This document shows, in pieces, positions 23,451 through 31,893 of a stretch of DNA of 41,344 nucleotides (the stretch's first letter is position 1; the number at the start of each line of letters is the position of its first letter). Made by a program: the position numbers and the translations under genes. The stretch is from Opitutaceae bacterium (lineage in GTDB: Bacteria; Verrucomicrobiota; Verrucomicrobiia; Opitutales; Opitutaceae), in NCBI GenBank assembly GCA_003151495.1, contig PLXR01000125.1:1-41344 (forward strand). The letters are read 5' to 3'. The notes under the pieces were generated by a model, which was not told where the DNA came from, did no database searches, and saw only the letters and a program-made list of their open reading frames with translations.

Positions 23451-25814
23451 CTACCGCGCCCTCCCGGCCCCGTCCCGCTCGAGGCGCATCCGGCCGATGA
23501 GGTCGCCGATGGAATCCGTGACGGCGGGATTGCCCTCGTGCCCGGACAGCGCCCTCGCCTCGGCGAGGTGCGCCAGCACCTCGTCCATCCGGTGCAGCTG
23601 GTAGAGCTTCAGGGCAAGGGTGAGCTCAAAGGTCGCGGTCACGGGCCCGCTGAGCTCCGCCGCCTCCAGGTTCCCCACGAGACCCTCCACGTCGGACCGG
23701 GCCTCGCAATCCTTCGCCGCGCGCACGCTGTTGTCCTGGTTCCTGGGCTGGACGGGCGCAGCCTCGACGCTCGCCCTCGACGCCTCGTCCGCGGGGCCCG
23801 ACTCCCCCAGGATCGCCACGAGCGCCTCAAGCGCCTCCTCGCTCGAGGGGTCCCGGGAGAGCACCTCCCGCAGCTCGCGCTCGGCCCCCGCCGGGTCGCC
23901 CGAGGCCCGGCGCAGCGAGGCCCGCAATATCCGCAGCCTCTTGTCCCCGGGCCGCCCCGCGATCGCCCTCCCGAGGAACTCGACGCCCTCCCCGGCGCGC
24001 CTCGCACGGATCCAGTAGTCCCCGAGGACCGGTCCCAGGTTGTCCAGGTCTGCGCCGTGGGCCGACGCCCGCCCGAGGATGGCCCAGGCTTGGTCGAGGC
24101 GGCCGAGGCGCATGAGGATCGACGCCTCGTCGGCGGCAAGGGCGTAGTCCGCGGGGAGGAGCGCCTCCGCCCTGCGGGCCATCGCAAGCGCCCCCTCGAG
24201 ATCCGCCTGGTCGAGGTCGATGCCCTCCATGATCCCCGCCAGGGCGGGGTTCCCCGGGTCCGCCTCAAGGGCGAGCCGGGCCTTCTCGGCGGCCCGCGAG
24301 AGCGCAACCGGGTCCCCCGCGCCGCGCCTGGCCTCACCGATGTCGCGCGCCATCCGCGCCTCGTCCTGGACATGGGTGAGCTGCTGGGTGAAGGGCGGCC
24401 TGCGCACGAGGACGTCAATCCGCAGGAGCATCGGCAGGCGCTCGTGCGGGGTGTAGGCGAGGGCGCCGGCGCACGCGTCGCTGCCCAGCCAGCCCGATTC
24501 ACCCGGGTCAGCCCCGAAAAGGGCGCGGCCCGACTCGCGCGCCATCATGAGCGCCAGCCGGTAATTCCCGGGCCAGTCGAAGTGCACGTGCTCGAAGAGG
24601 AGCTCGCGCCCGCTGATCGGGCCCCGCGAGGCCGGATCCGATCCCATCGCCACGGCCGCGTCCAGCAGGCTGACGCCCGCGCCGGCCTCCTGCGCGACGG
24701 CGCGGATGACCTGGTTGACGGCGGCGTCGGGCCGGAACCTGAGCGCGTCCCAGTGGAGGGCGTCGAGGAAGTGCTTCCGCGCCGACGCCGCGTCCCCGGC
24801 GTCGAGGTCGAGCGTCCCCAGCATGTACGAGGTGTCCGCATACTCGGGGTCTATCCTGAGCGCCTCCGCAAGGAGGGCGCGCGCCTGGCCCGAGTCGCCG
24901 AGGCGCCAGGCCAGGCGCCCGTTCCCGTAGGGGGCCTGCCACGCGGCGAGTTCCGGCTTGGAGAGCCAGGCGCCGTGCCTCGAGAGGAACGGGGGGCAGT
25001 CCTTGAGGTTCGCGACCACCGTGCACAGCACGGTCCTCGCGCCCGCCTCCGACGCGGCCCTGACGACGCCGCGGAGGTTGTCCGCGAAGTTGTCATAGAC
25101 GGAGAAGAGCCTCGGGTCGTCGGCGAGGACCGCGTTGTCGACGAACATGGACATGCCGCCCCACTCGGCCGGGCGCCCGCCGCGGGCCAGCAGCCTGCCG
25201 AGGAGGGCTCCCGCAAGCTGCCCGGTGCGGGTGGAGCGGACGAACACGCTCGCCCGTATGACCCAGAGGGGCGGCATCTGGGAGAGGTAGGCGCATCCCG
25301 GCCCGTAAGGGCCCACGACCTCGTTGTTGCCCGCGTACACGACGAACAGGTCGGGCTCGAACCGGGCCATCTCGCGCGCGATCTGGTAGATGGCGTGCGA
25401 GTTGACCGCCACGATCCCCGTGTCGATCACCTCGAACTCCCTTCCCGGGTAGCGGTGCCGCAGCTGGGCGCGCAGCTGGGGGGCGAAGGCGAAGCTCGGG
25501 ACGGGGACGCCCTGGGCCGCCGACTCCCCCAGGACCACGATCCGGAGGGTGTTCGGCGCCTTGTGCGCGGAGATCCTCAGGTTGAGCGGGCGCAGGTCGA
25601 AGCTCCCGGGCAGGAAGAGGCCCGCGAAGTCGGGGTTGGTCCTGAACCAGCCCGGCTTCTCGTCCGGGATGAGGAAGGCCGAGGGGCGCCCGAACCCGCC
25701 CAGGCGCAGGCCCCCCTCGAGCGCCAGCAGGAACAGGGCGGGGACAACGACGGCGAGGGCGGCCCGAAGCGCCCAGACGGGCCCCGCGGGCCTTTGAGCG
25801 GAGGGAGTCGCCAC
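23451..25814 (-). CDS. SGNH/GDSL-type hydrolase with TPR-like region
   Basis: The protein is 787 residues. An N-terminal membrane anchor or signal (LAVVVPALFLLALEGGLRLGG) precedes an SGNH hydrolase domain: block I is GESAAQG with nucleophile S98, the block III equivalent is AGNNEVVGPYG (162-165), and the C-terminal block has HVHFDWPGN (409-413). The domain is interrupted by TPR-like text (DPEYADTSYMLGTLDLDAGD). A long TPR region follows to the end (ADPGNPALAGIMEG, LLPADYALAADEASILMRLG). SGNH enzymes remove or transfer acyl esters. It is convergent with the carbamoyltransferase operon (15 bases between stops), a pairing that suggests joint glycan modification. The exact acyl substrate is unknown. 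Confidence 0.85.
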   Translation of the reverse strand: MATPSAQRPAGPVWALRAALAVVVPALFLLALEGGLRLGGFGRPSAFLIPDEKPGWFRTNPDFAGLFLPGSFDLRPLNLRISAHKAPNTLRIVVLGESAAQGVPVPSFAFAPQLRAQLRHRYPGREFEVIDTGIVAVNSHAIYQIAREMARFEPDLFVVYAGNNEVVGPYGPGCAYLSQMPPLWVIRASVFVRSTRTGQLAGALLGRLLARGGRPAEWGGMSMFVDNAVLADDPRLFSVYDNFADNLRGVVRAASEAGARTVLCTVVANLKDCPPFLSRHGAWLSKPELAAWQAPYGNGRLAWRLGDSGQARALLAEALRIDPEYADTSYMLGTLDLDAGDAASARKHFLDALHWDALRFRPDAAVNQVIRAVAQEAGAGVSLLDAAVAMGSDPASRGPISGRELLFEHVHFDWPGNYRLALMMARESGRALFGADPGESGWLGSDACAGALAYTPHERLPMLLRIDVLVRRPPFTQQLTHVQDEARMARDIGEARRGAGDPVALSRAAEKARLALEADPGNPALAGIMEGIDLDQADLEGALAMARRAEALLPADYALAADEASILMRLGRLDQAWAILGRASAHGADLDNLGPVLGDYWIRARRAGEGVEFLGRAIAGRPGDKRLRILRASLRRASGDPAGAERELREVLSRDPSSEEALEALVAILGESGPADEASRASVEAAPVQPRNQDNSVRAAKDCEARSDVEGLVGNLEAAELSGPVTATFELTLALKLYQLHRMDEVLAHLAEARALSGHEGNPAVTDSIGDLIGRMRLERDGAGRAR

Positions 25815-25887
25815 GGGGAGGATTCCGGATCACGGTGAAGCACGGGTCAAGTTTCCGCTCCCGGCCGGTGGGGCGATTAGCAGCGAT

Positions 25888-25941
25888 GTTAAAAACTTAG
25901 TCATTTCTGCCATTTTTTAACGGTGCCGACGGGAATATCAT
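25888..25941 (+). promoter_or_regulatory. 34-bp operator plus -10 box, copy 3 (NagB-PIG-L operon promoter)
   Basis: The element at 25888-25921 runs GTTAAAAACTTAGTC to CTGCCATTTTTTAAC, again with perfect inverted 8-bp ends. TATCAT follows after 14 nt (25936-25941), giving a predicted RNA start near 25948 and a leader of about 38 nt to the ATG at 25986. This makes the upstream in-frame GTG at 25923 an unlikely start because it lies before the predicted transcript start. Confidence 0.78.
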
Positions 25942-25985
25942 CCTGGACTGGCCCATTGTCCCCCACCCACCGCCCCGACAGCCCA

Positions 25986-27953
25986 ATGAACGGCACCGCC
26001 CCAGGCACCCTCAGCCGCTTCGAGCACGTTCCCCTCGCCGTGTTCCCGACGAGCAGCGAGGCGTCGCGCGCGGTGGCGCGCGAGATCGCGGCGCTCATCA
26101 GGGCCAGGCGGGACGCGAACCGGAACGCGGTGCTCGGCCTGGCGACCGGCTCGACCCCGCTCGGGCTCTACGCGGAGCTCGTGCGGATGCACCGCGAGGA
26201 GGGGCTGAGCTTCGCCAACGTCGTGACGTTCAACCTCGACGAGTACTACCCCCTGCCGGCGGACAACCCGAGGAGCTACCGCCACTTCATGCAGGCGTAC
26301 CTCTTCGACCACGTCGACATCGCGCCCGGCAACACCCACGTTCCCGACGGGTCCGTGGCCACGGCGGAGGTCGACGGGCACTGCCGCGCCTATGAGGACT
26401 CTATCCGGGCGGCGGGGGGGATCGACTTCCAGGTCCTCGGCATCGGGCGCACGGGCCACATCGGCTTCAACGAGCCCGGCAGCCCGAGGCGCTCGAAGAC
26501 CCGGATCGTGACCCTTGACTCGCTCACGCGGCGCGACGCCTCCGGGGACTTCGGAGGCGAGTCGAACACGCCCAGGTACGCCCTCACCATGGGGGTCAGG
26601 ACGATCCTCGAGTCGCGGCGGATCGTCCTCATGGCCTGGGGCCAGCACAAGGCGGAGATCGTCCGCGCAGCGGTCGAGGGCCCGGCGACCCCTCAGGTGA
26701 CCGCGTCCTTCCTCCAGGAGCACGAGCACGTCCAGTTCGTCGTCGACCGGGCGGCCGCCGGCGCTCTCACCCGCTACCGGACCCCGTGGCTGCTGGGCGC
26801 CCTGGGCGACCAGGGGCTTGAGTGGGACCCCGCCATGATGCGCCGGGCCATCATCTGGCTCTCGCAGCTGCGCGGCAAGGCCGTCCTCAAGCTGACCGAC
26901 GACGACTACAACGAGGCGGGGCTCCAGGACCTCCTCAGGATCCACGGGCCGGCCTACGAGGTGAACCTCGCCGGCTTCTACCAGCTCCAGCACACGATCA
27001 CGGGGTGGCCGGGAGGCCGCGACCCCCGGCGAACGAAGCCGGGCGACGCGCCCGTGCGGCCGCTCAGGGCGGCCTCCGCGGGCGTGTTCCCGAAGAGGAT
27101 CCTCGTCCTCTCGCCTCATCCCGACGACGACGTGATCGGGATGGGGGGAACCCTGTGCCGGCTGGTCGAGCACGGGCACGAGGTCCACGTTGCCTACCAG
27201 GTCTCCGGGGCGAACGCCGTCTCGGACGAGGCGCTCGCGCGGGCGCTGCGGTTCGTGCGGGATGCCGGGCTGGCCGGCGGGCCCGCGGGCGAGAGGCTCC
27301 GGTCGCTCTGCTCGGGCTTCGAGGCCAGCGGCTCGCTCCCGGAGACGGCCGAGGTCCAGCACTGGAAGGGCCTTGTGCGCAGGCAGGAGGCCCTGGGCGC
27401 GGCGCGGGTCTGCGGCGTCGCTCCCGGCAGCATGCATTTCCTCGACCTCCCGTTCTACCGCGCCAGTCCCGGGACAAGGAGGCAGCTCGCCGACGGCGAC
27501 CGCTCGATCATGAGGGACCTCCTCGGGGCCCTCCGCCCCCACCTTATCTTCGCGGCCGGGGACCTGGACGACCCGCACGGCACGCACCGCCTCTGCCTGC
27601 ACGCCCTTCGCGACGCCCTTTCCGGCCTGTCGGGGGAGCCCTGGGTGGGCGAGAGCGAGCTCTTCCTCTACCGCGGTGCGTGGTCCGAGTGGTCGGCCGA
27701 CGAGATCGACCTGGCGGTGCCGCTCAGCCCCCAGGAGGTGCTGCGCAGGCGCAGGGCCATATTCTGCCACGAGACCCAGAAGGACATGGCGCTCTTCCTG
27801 GGTGACGACCGCCGCGAATTCTGGCAGAGGTCTGAGGACCGCAGCCGGCGCCTCGCCGAAACCTACAACGCCCTTGGCCTCGCCGAATACGAGGCGATAG
27901 AAGCCTTCAAACGATATGCCCCTGAGGAATTCCTTCGCGATCTGCCTCTTTAG
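25986..27953 (+). CDS. Glucosamine-6-phosphate deaminase (NagB-like)-PIG-L deacetylase fusion
   Basis: The protein is 655 residues with two domains. Residues about 15-270 are NagB-like: LGLATGSTPLGLYAEL, the base-bearing NLDEYYPL (D85) and GIGRTGHIGFNEPGS (H158, E163). E. coli NagB has Asp141 where this protein has Thr156. Residues about 370-650 are a PIG-L domain: HPDDD (378-382) and the second zinc element HGTH (531-534). NagB converts glucosamine-6-P to fructose-6-P and ammonia; PIG-L could supply the deacetylation step normally made by NagA. Similar fusions are familiar from Bacteroidota as I recall. It heads the operon behind operator copy 3 and overlaps the GH20 gene by 38 bases. Confidence 0.9.
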   Translation: MNGTAPGTLSRFEHVPLAVFPTSSEASRAVAREIAALIRARRDANRNAVLGLATGSTPLGLYAELVRMHREEGLSFANVVTFNLDEYYPLPADNPRSYRHFMQAYLFDHVDIAPGNTHVPDGSVATAEVDGHCRAYEDSIRAAGGIDFQVLGIGRTGHIGFNEPGSPRRSKTRIVTLDSLTRRDASGDFGGESNTPRYALTMGVRTILESRRIVLMAWGQHKAEIVRAAVEGPATPQVTASFLQEHEHVQFVVDRAAAGALTRYRTPWLLGALGDQGLEWDPAMMRRAIIWLSQLRGKAVLKLTDDDYNEAGLQDLLRIHGPAYEVNLAGFYQLQHTITGWPGGRDPRRTKPGDAPVRPLRAASAGVFPKRILVLSPHPDDDVIGMGGTLCRLVEHGHEVHVAYQVSGANAVSDEALARALRFVRDAGLAGGPAGERLRSLCSGFEASGSLPETAEVQHWKGLVRRQEALGAARVCGVAPGSMHFLDLPFYRASPGTRRQLADGDRSIMRDLLGALRPHLIFAAGDLDDPHGTHRLCLHALRDALSGLSGEPWVGESELFLYRGAWSEWSADEIDLAVPLSPQEVLRRRRAIFCHETQKDMALFLGDDRREFWQRSEDRSRRLAETYNALGLAEYEAIEAFKRYAPEEFLRDLPL

Positions 27954-30036
27954 CGCGGCCGCCGGCCTGGCGAGCGGCGCGGGCGGCGCCCCGCTCCCGC
28001 TCGACGTCATGCCGGCCCCGGCGGAGGTGCGCCTGACGGGGAGCACCCCCGCCCCCGGGAAGCTCGTGGTCAGCGTGGCGGGCGCCTCCGACCCGCGCCT
28101 GGACGCGGCGATCTCGCGCGCCGAGGACCGCTGGCAGTCCCGGGTGTCCGCGGGAGGGTACCAGGCCCCCTACAGGCTTGTGATCGAGCGGGGGGACGCA
28201 GCAGGCCCGATACCCACCGGATCCGAGGACGAGTCCTACACGCTCGAGGTGGGGGCCGCAGGGGCGACCCTGCGGGCCCCGACGTCCCTCGGCGCCCTGC
28301 ACGGGCTCGAGACCCTCCTGCAGCTCCCGCGCCTGGAGCAGTCGGGCTGGTCCCTTCCCCTGGCAACGATCAGCGACCGCCCGAGGTTCCCCTGGCGGGG
28401 CCTCATGATCGACGTCGCCCGCCACTGGCAGCCGATGGAGGTGATCGAGCGTAACCTGGACGCCATGGCGGTCGTGAAGCTGAACGTCATGCACCTCCAC
28501 CTGACCGACGACCAGGGATTCCGGATCGAGAGCCTCACCCACCCCGAGCTCGCGGGAAAGGGCTCGGACGGGAAGTACTTCACGCAGGCGCAGATGCGCG
28601 CCCTGATCGCCTACGCGGCCCTGCGCGGGATCCGCGTCGTGCCCGAGTTCGACGTCCCCGGCCACGCGACAAGCTGGGTCGTCTCGCATCCCGAGCTCGC
28701 CAGCATGCCCGGCCCGTACTCGATCGAGCGCCAGTGGGGCGTCTTCAACCCGGTGCTCGACCCGACCCAGGAGGCAACCTACGCGCTCCTCGGGGACTTC
28801 CTGAGCGAAATGGCCGCCCTGTTCCCGGACAGGTTCATCCACGTCGGGGGCGACGAGAACAACGGCGTCCAGTGGAACGCGAACCCCGCGATACAGGCCT
28901 TCATCCGGGATCACGGCCTGAAGGACAACGCGGGGCTCCACGCCTATTTCAACAAGAGGCTCTACGCGATCCTCGCCAAGGGGGGCAAGCGGCTCGTCGG
29001 CTGGGACGAGATCCTGAACCCCCTGCTCCCGCGCGATTGCGTGATCGACTCGTGGCGCGGGCCCGGGGCGCTCGCCACCGCGGCGGGCCTCGGGTTCGAC
29101 GGCATTCTCGCGAACGGCTTCTACATCGACCTCTGCTTCCCGGCGTCCGACCACTACCTGCCGGACCCCCTCCCGCCGACGGCGGGGCTCTCCGCGGCGG
29201 AGCAGGCCCACGTCCTCGGCGGCGAGGCCACCATGTGGGCCGAGTGGGTCACCCCGGAGAACATCGACTCGCGCATCTGGCCGAGGACGGCCGCGGTCGC
29301 CGAGAGGCTCTGGTCGCCGGCATCCGTCCGCGACGTCCCGGAAATGTACCGCAGGCTCGCGATCGTCGGGGCGCGCCTCGGCGAGGCGGGATCCCTCCAT
29401 GACCGGAATGCGGACCTTATGCTGCGCCACCTGGTCGGGGCGAACCTGGGCGCCCCGGGGGTCGCCTCCCTCAGGACGCTCGTGAGCCTCGTCGAGCCGG
29501 TCAAGCACTACGACCGCGGCGGCCTGCAGGTCTGGAGCAACCAGCTCGTCCCGCTTGTCGGGCTCGCCGACGCGGCGAAGCCGGAGAGCGAGCCCGCGAG
29601 GCAGTTTGCCGCGGCCGTCGACCGCATGCTCTTCGCCGCGGGAGGCATCGACCGGGCCCAGGCGGCGTCCCTTGAAGGGAGCCTCGGCCGCTGGGGCGCC
29701 GCGGGCAGCGAGGTCGCGGAACACATGGCCGACACCTACCCCGCGCTCCGCGAGGCCGTCGCCCCGGCCAAGGGGCTCGCCCTCGCCTGCTCGGTGGGGG
29801 GCGACGCCCTCCGCGCGCTGGCCCAGGGAACCCCCCTCGGGAAAGGGCAGCTCGCCGAGGAGATGGAGCTCCTTGCGCCCGCCGCGGAGCCCAACCCGTC
29901 GGCGACCCTCATCCCCCTTGTTGCGCCGGTCAGGCTCCTGCTGGCCGCCGCCGCCGCGCAGGGGGAGCGCGCCTCACTTTCGGACGAGCAATGGCGCTCC
30001 TGGGTCGTCTCCACGGCGCCCCCGCCCGCCCGCTGA
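27916..30036 (+). CDS. GH20 beta-N-acetylhexosaminidase
   Basis: The protein is 706 residues. A signal peptide (NSFAICLFSAAAGLASGAGG) leads to the GH20b accessory domain (residues about 25-155, ending SLGALHGLETLLQL). The catalytic barrel begins RFPWRGLMIDVARHW and has MHLHLTDDQGFRIE, VVPEFDVPGHATSW and the catalytic pair D313-E314 in HVGGDENNG; GGEATMWAEWV follows. GH20 enzymes release terminal GlcNAc or GalNAc by substrate-assisted catalysis. Its periplasmic or surface location fits between TonB receptor uptake and the MFS porter. A C-terminal helical region of about 170 residues follows the barrel. Confidence 0.95.
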   Translation: MPLRNSFAICLFSAAAGLASGAGGAPLPLDVMPAPAEVRLTGSTPAPGKLVVSVAGASDPRLDAAISRAEDRWQSRVSAGGYQAPYRLVIERGDAAGPIPTGSEDESYTLEVGAAGATLRAPTSLGALHGLETLLQLPRLEQSGWSLPLATISDRPRFPWRGLMIDVARHWQPMEVIERNLDAMAVVKLNVMHLHLTDDQGFRIESLTHPELAGKGSDGKYFTQAQMRALIAYAALRGIRVVPEFDVPGHATSWVVSHPELASMPGPYSIERQWGVFNPVLDPTQEATYALLGDFLSEMAALFPDRFIHVGGDENNGVQWNANPAIQAFIRDHGLKDNAGLHAYFNKRLYAILAKGGKRLVGWDEILNPLLPRDCVIDSWRGPGALATAAGLGFDGILANGFYIDLCFPASDHYLPDPLPPTAGLSAAEQAHVLGGEATMWAEWVTPENIDSRIWPRTAAVAERLWSPASVRDVPEMYRRLAIVGARLGEAGSLHDRNADLMLRHLVGANLGAPGVASLRTLVSLVEPVKHYDRGGLQVWSNQLVPLVGLADAAKPESEPARQFAAAVDRMLFAAGGIDRAQAASLEGSLGRWGAAGSEVAEHMADTYPALREAVAPAKGLALACSVGGDALRALAQGTPLGKGQLAEEMELLAPAAEPNPSATLIPLVAPVRLLLAAAAAQGERASLSDEQWRSWVVSTAPPPAR

Positions 30037-30053
30037 ACCCCCAGCACCCCAAG

Positions 30054-31838
30054 ATGCCCACACCCCCAGCCGCCCCAGCGGCCGCAGCCGCGCGCTACAA
30101 CCGCTTCCTCCTTCTTGTCGCCGGACTGGGCGGCCTCCTCTACGGGGTCGACGTGGGGATCATCGCGGGCGCCCTCCCCTACCTCGAGGCGACGTCGGGC
30201 CTGAACGCGGGCCAGCTCTCGTTCATCGTCGCCGCCGTGCTCCTGGGGAGCGTCGTCTCGACCCTCTTCGCGGGCGCGCTGGCCGACGCGGTGGGCCGCA
30301 AGCGCCTCATGATCGCAAGCGGCGTCCTCTTCGTCGCGAGCATCCCCGTGATCGCGCTGTCGAACGGCTATGCGTACCTCGTGATGGGCCGCCTGCTGCA
30401 GGGCGTCAGCGCGGGCCTGATCGGCGTCGTCGTCCCCCTCTACCTGGCCGAGTGCCTCGGCGCCTCGAGCCGGGGCAAGGGGACCGGGATCTTCCAGTGG
30501 CTGCTCACGCTCGGGATCGTGGTCGCGGCCGTGATCGGCATGTACTTCAGCTTCCGCGTGGCCGAGGTCGCGCGGCTGGGGGACGCGGCGAGGCTCCTCG
30601 CCTTCAAGGACACGGCCTGGCGCAGCATCTTCTGGGTGTCGTTGCCGCCGGGAATCCTGTTCGTCGCCGGCAGCTTCGTCGTGACCGAGTCCCCGAGGTG
30701 GCTCCACCGCAAGGGCCGGGTCGGCGAGGCCCGGGCCGCCCTCCTGCGGTCCAGGTCGCAGGCCGATGCGGACGTCGAGATGGAGGAGATGGGCAGGGCC
30801 GCCGCCGCCGAGGCGGCCCACGGCACGGGCGGGAAGCCCAGGGAGTCCCTCATGAGCCGCAAGTACGTGATCCCGTTCGTGCTGGCCTGCGTCATCCTCG
30901 CCTGCAACCAGGCGACCGGCGTCAACTCGATCATCGGCTACAACACGAACATCTTCCTGCAGGCCGGGCTCTCGGACGTGGAGGCCCACTGGGGCTACGT
31001 GGTCCTCACGCTCGTCAACTTCCTGCTGACGATCGTGGGGGTCGTCCTGGTCGATAGGAGGGGCCGCAAGTTCCTCCTCTCCGCGGGAACGGCGGGCATC
31101 ATCCTGTCGCTCGTCGCCGTGGGCCTCATCTTCCGCTCCACCGAGAGGCTGCGCGTGGACTGCAGGGAAGCCGTGCAGGCGGCCGTCCTCCCGGACCAGA
31201 GGCTGAGCCTCCCGTTCGACGCGGCCGCATCCTCGCGGCTCCTCGCGTCCGCCGGCGACGCGGGCCGGGCGATCGCGGGCCGGCCCTCGACCCTGATCGT
31301 GATCTACTCCTACGGGGATTTCCGGGCGGCGACGAGCGTCGTGCGCTCCGACGACCCGTCCTCGGCGCCCGTCTCGGTCTCCAGGGACGGCTGTGTCCCG
31401 TCCAACAGGGTCGTCGCCTTCTTCTCGAACCCGTTCGCGGACCTGGCCGCGGCCCGCACGGCCCCCCTGCGCATCGAGAACGCGCTCGTCACGCCGGTGC
31501 CGAGCGAGCGCAACGGATGGCTCACCGCCCTCTTCACCTTCTCCTTCATGGCGTTCTTCGCGGCGGGCCCCGGGGTCTGCGTGTGGCTCGCCCTCTCCGA
31601 GCTCATGCCGACCCGGATACGCTCGAACGGCATGAGCATCGCGCTCCTCGTGAACCAGGCGGTCTCCACCGGCATCGCCGCCACCTTCCTCCCCACGGTC
31701 GGCAGGTACGGTTACTCGACCCTGTTCTTCGCCTTCGCGGGCTGCACGGTCGTCTACTTCGTCACCGCGGCCTTCTTCCTGCCGGAGACCAAGGGAAAGA
31801 CCCTGGAGGAGATCGAGGAGCTGTTCGGGCGGGGGTAG
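30054..31838 (+). CDS. MFS sugar porter with large insertion
   Basis: The protein is 594 residues, longer than the usual 450-500. It shows sugar porter motifs: GGLLYGVDVGIIAGALPYL, GALADAVGRKRLM, VPLYLAECLGASSRGKGTG, ESPRWLHRKGR, NQATGVNSIIGYNTNIF, DRRGRKFLL, and the final PETKGKTLEEIE. Between helices 9 and 10 (residues about 360-488) there is an extra hydrophilic stretch of about 125 residues with two cysteines, which should face the periplasm. The transporter probably brings the monosaccharide released by the GH20 enzyme into the cytoplasm. It begins 17 bases after the GH20 stop. Confidence 0.92.
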   Translation: MPTPPAAPAAAAARYNRFLLLVAGLGGLLYGVDVGIIAGALPYLEATSGLNAGQLSFIVAAVLLGSVVSTLFAGALADAVGRKRLMIASGVLFVASIPVIALSNGYAYLVMGRLLQGVSAGLIGVVVPLYLAECLGASSRGKGTGIFQWLLTLGIVVAAVIGMYFSFRVAEVARLGDAARLLAFKDTAWRSIFWVSLPPGILFVAGSFVVTESPRWLHRKGRVGEARAALLRSRSQADADVEMEEMGRAAAAEAAHGTGGKPRESLMSRKYVIPFVLACVILACNQATGVNSIIGYNTNIFLQAGLSDVEAHWGYVVLTLVNFLLTIVGVVLVDRRGRKFLLSAGTAGIILSLVAVGLIFRSTERLRVDCREAVQAAVLPDQRLSLPFDAAASSRLLASAGDAGRAIAGRPSTLIVIYSYGDFRAATSVVRSDDPSSAPVSVSRDGCVPSNRVVAFFSNPFADLAAARTAPLRIENALVTPVPSERNGWLTALFTFSFMAFFAAGPGVCVWLALSELMPTRIRSNGMSIALLVNQAVSTGIAATFLPTVGRYGYSTLFFAFAGCTVVYFVTAAFFLPETKGKTLEEIEELFGRG

Positions 31839-31893
31839 CCTGGGCGGTCGTTTTTGATCGAAAGGGGGCCCGCCGTTCCCCCATGATCGGGCC

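Noticed and set aside
23538..25838. Long plus-strand frame of 766 codons opposite the SGNH hydrolase
   Set aside because: Composition is Arg/Gly/Pro-rich with no family motifs; it is the antisense shadow of a GC-rich gene. The same holds for similar frames at 5824-7017, 29736-32087 and 33333-35552.
25923..25985. GTG start 21 codons before the NagB-PIG-L ATG
   Set aside because: It lies between the operator and the -10 box, before the predicted transcript start, and the added residues match nothing in NagB proteins.
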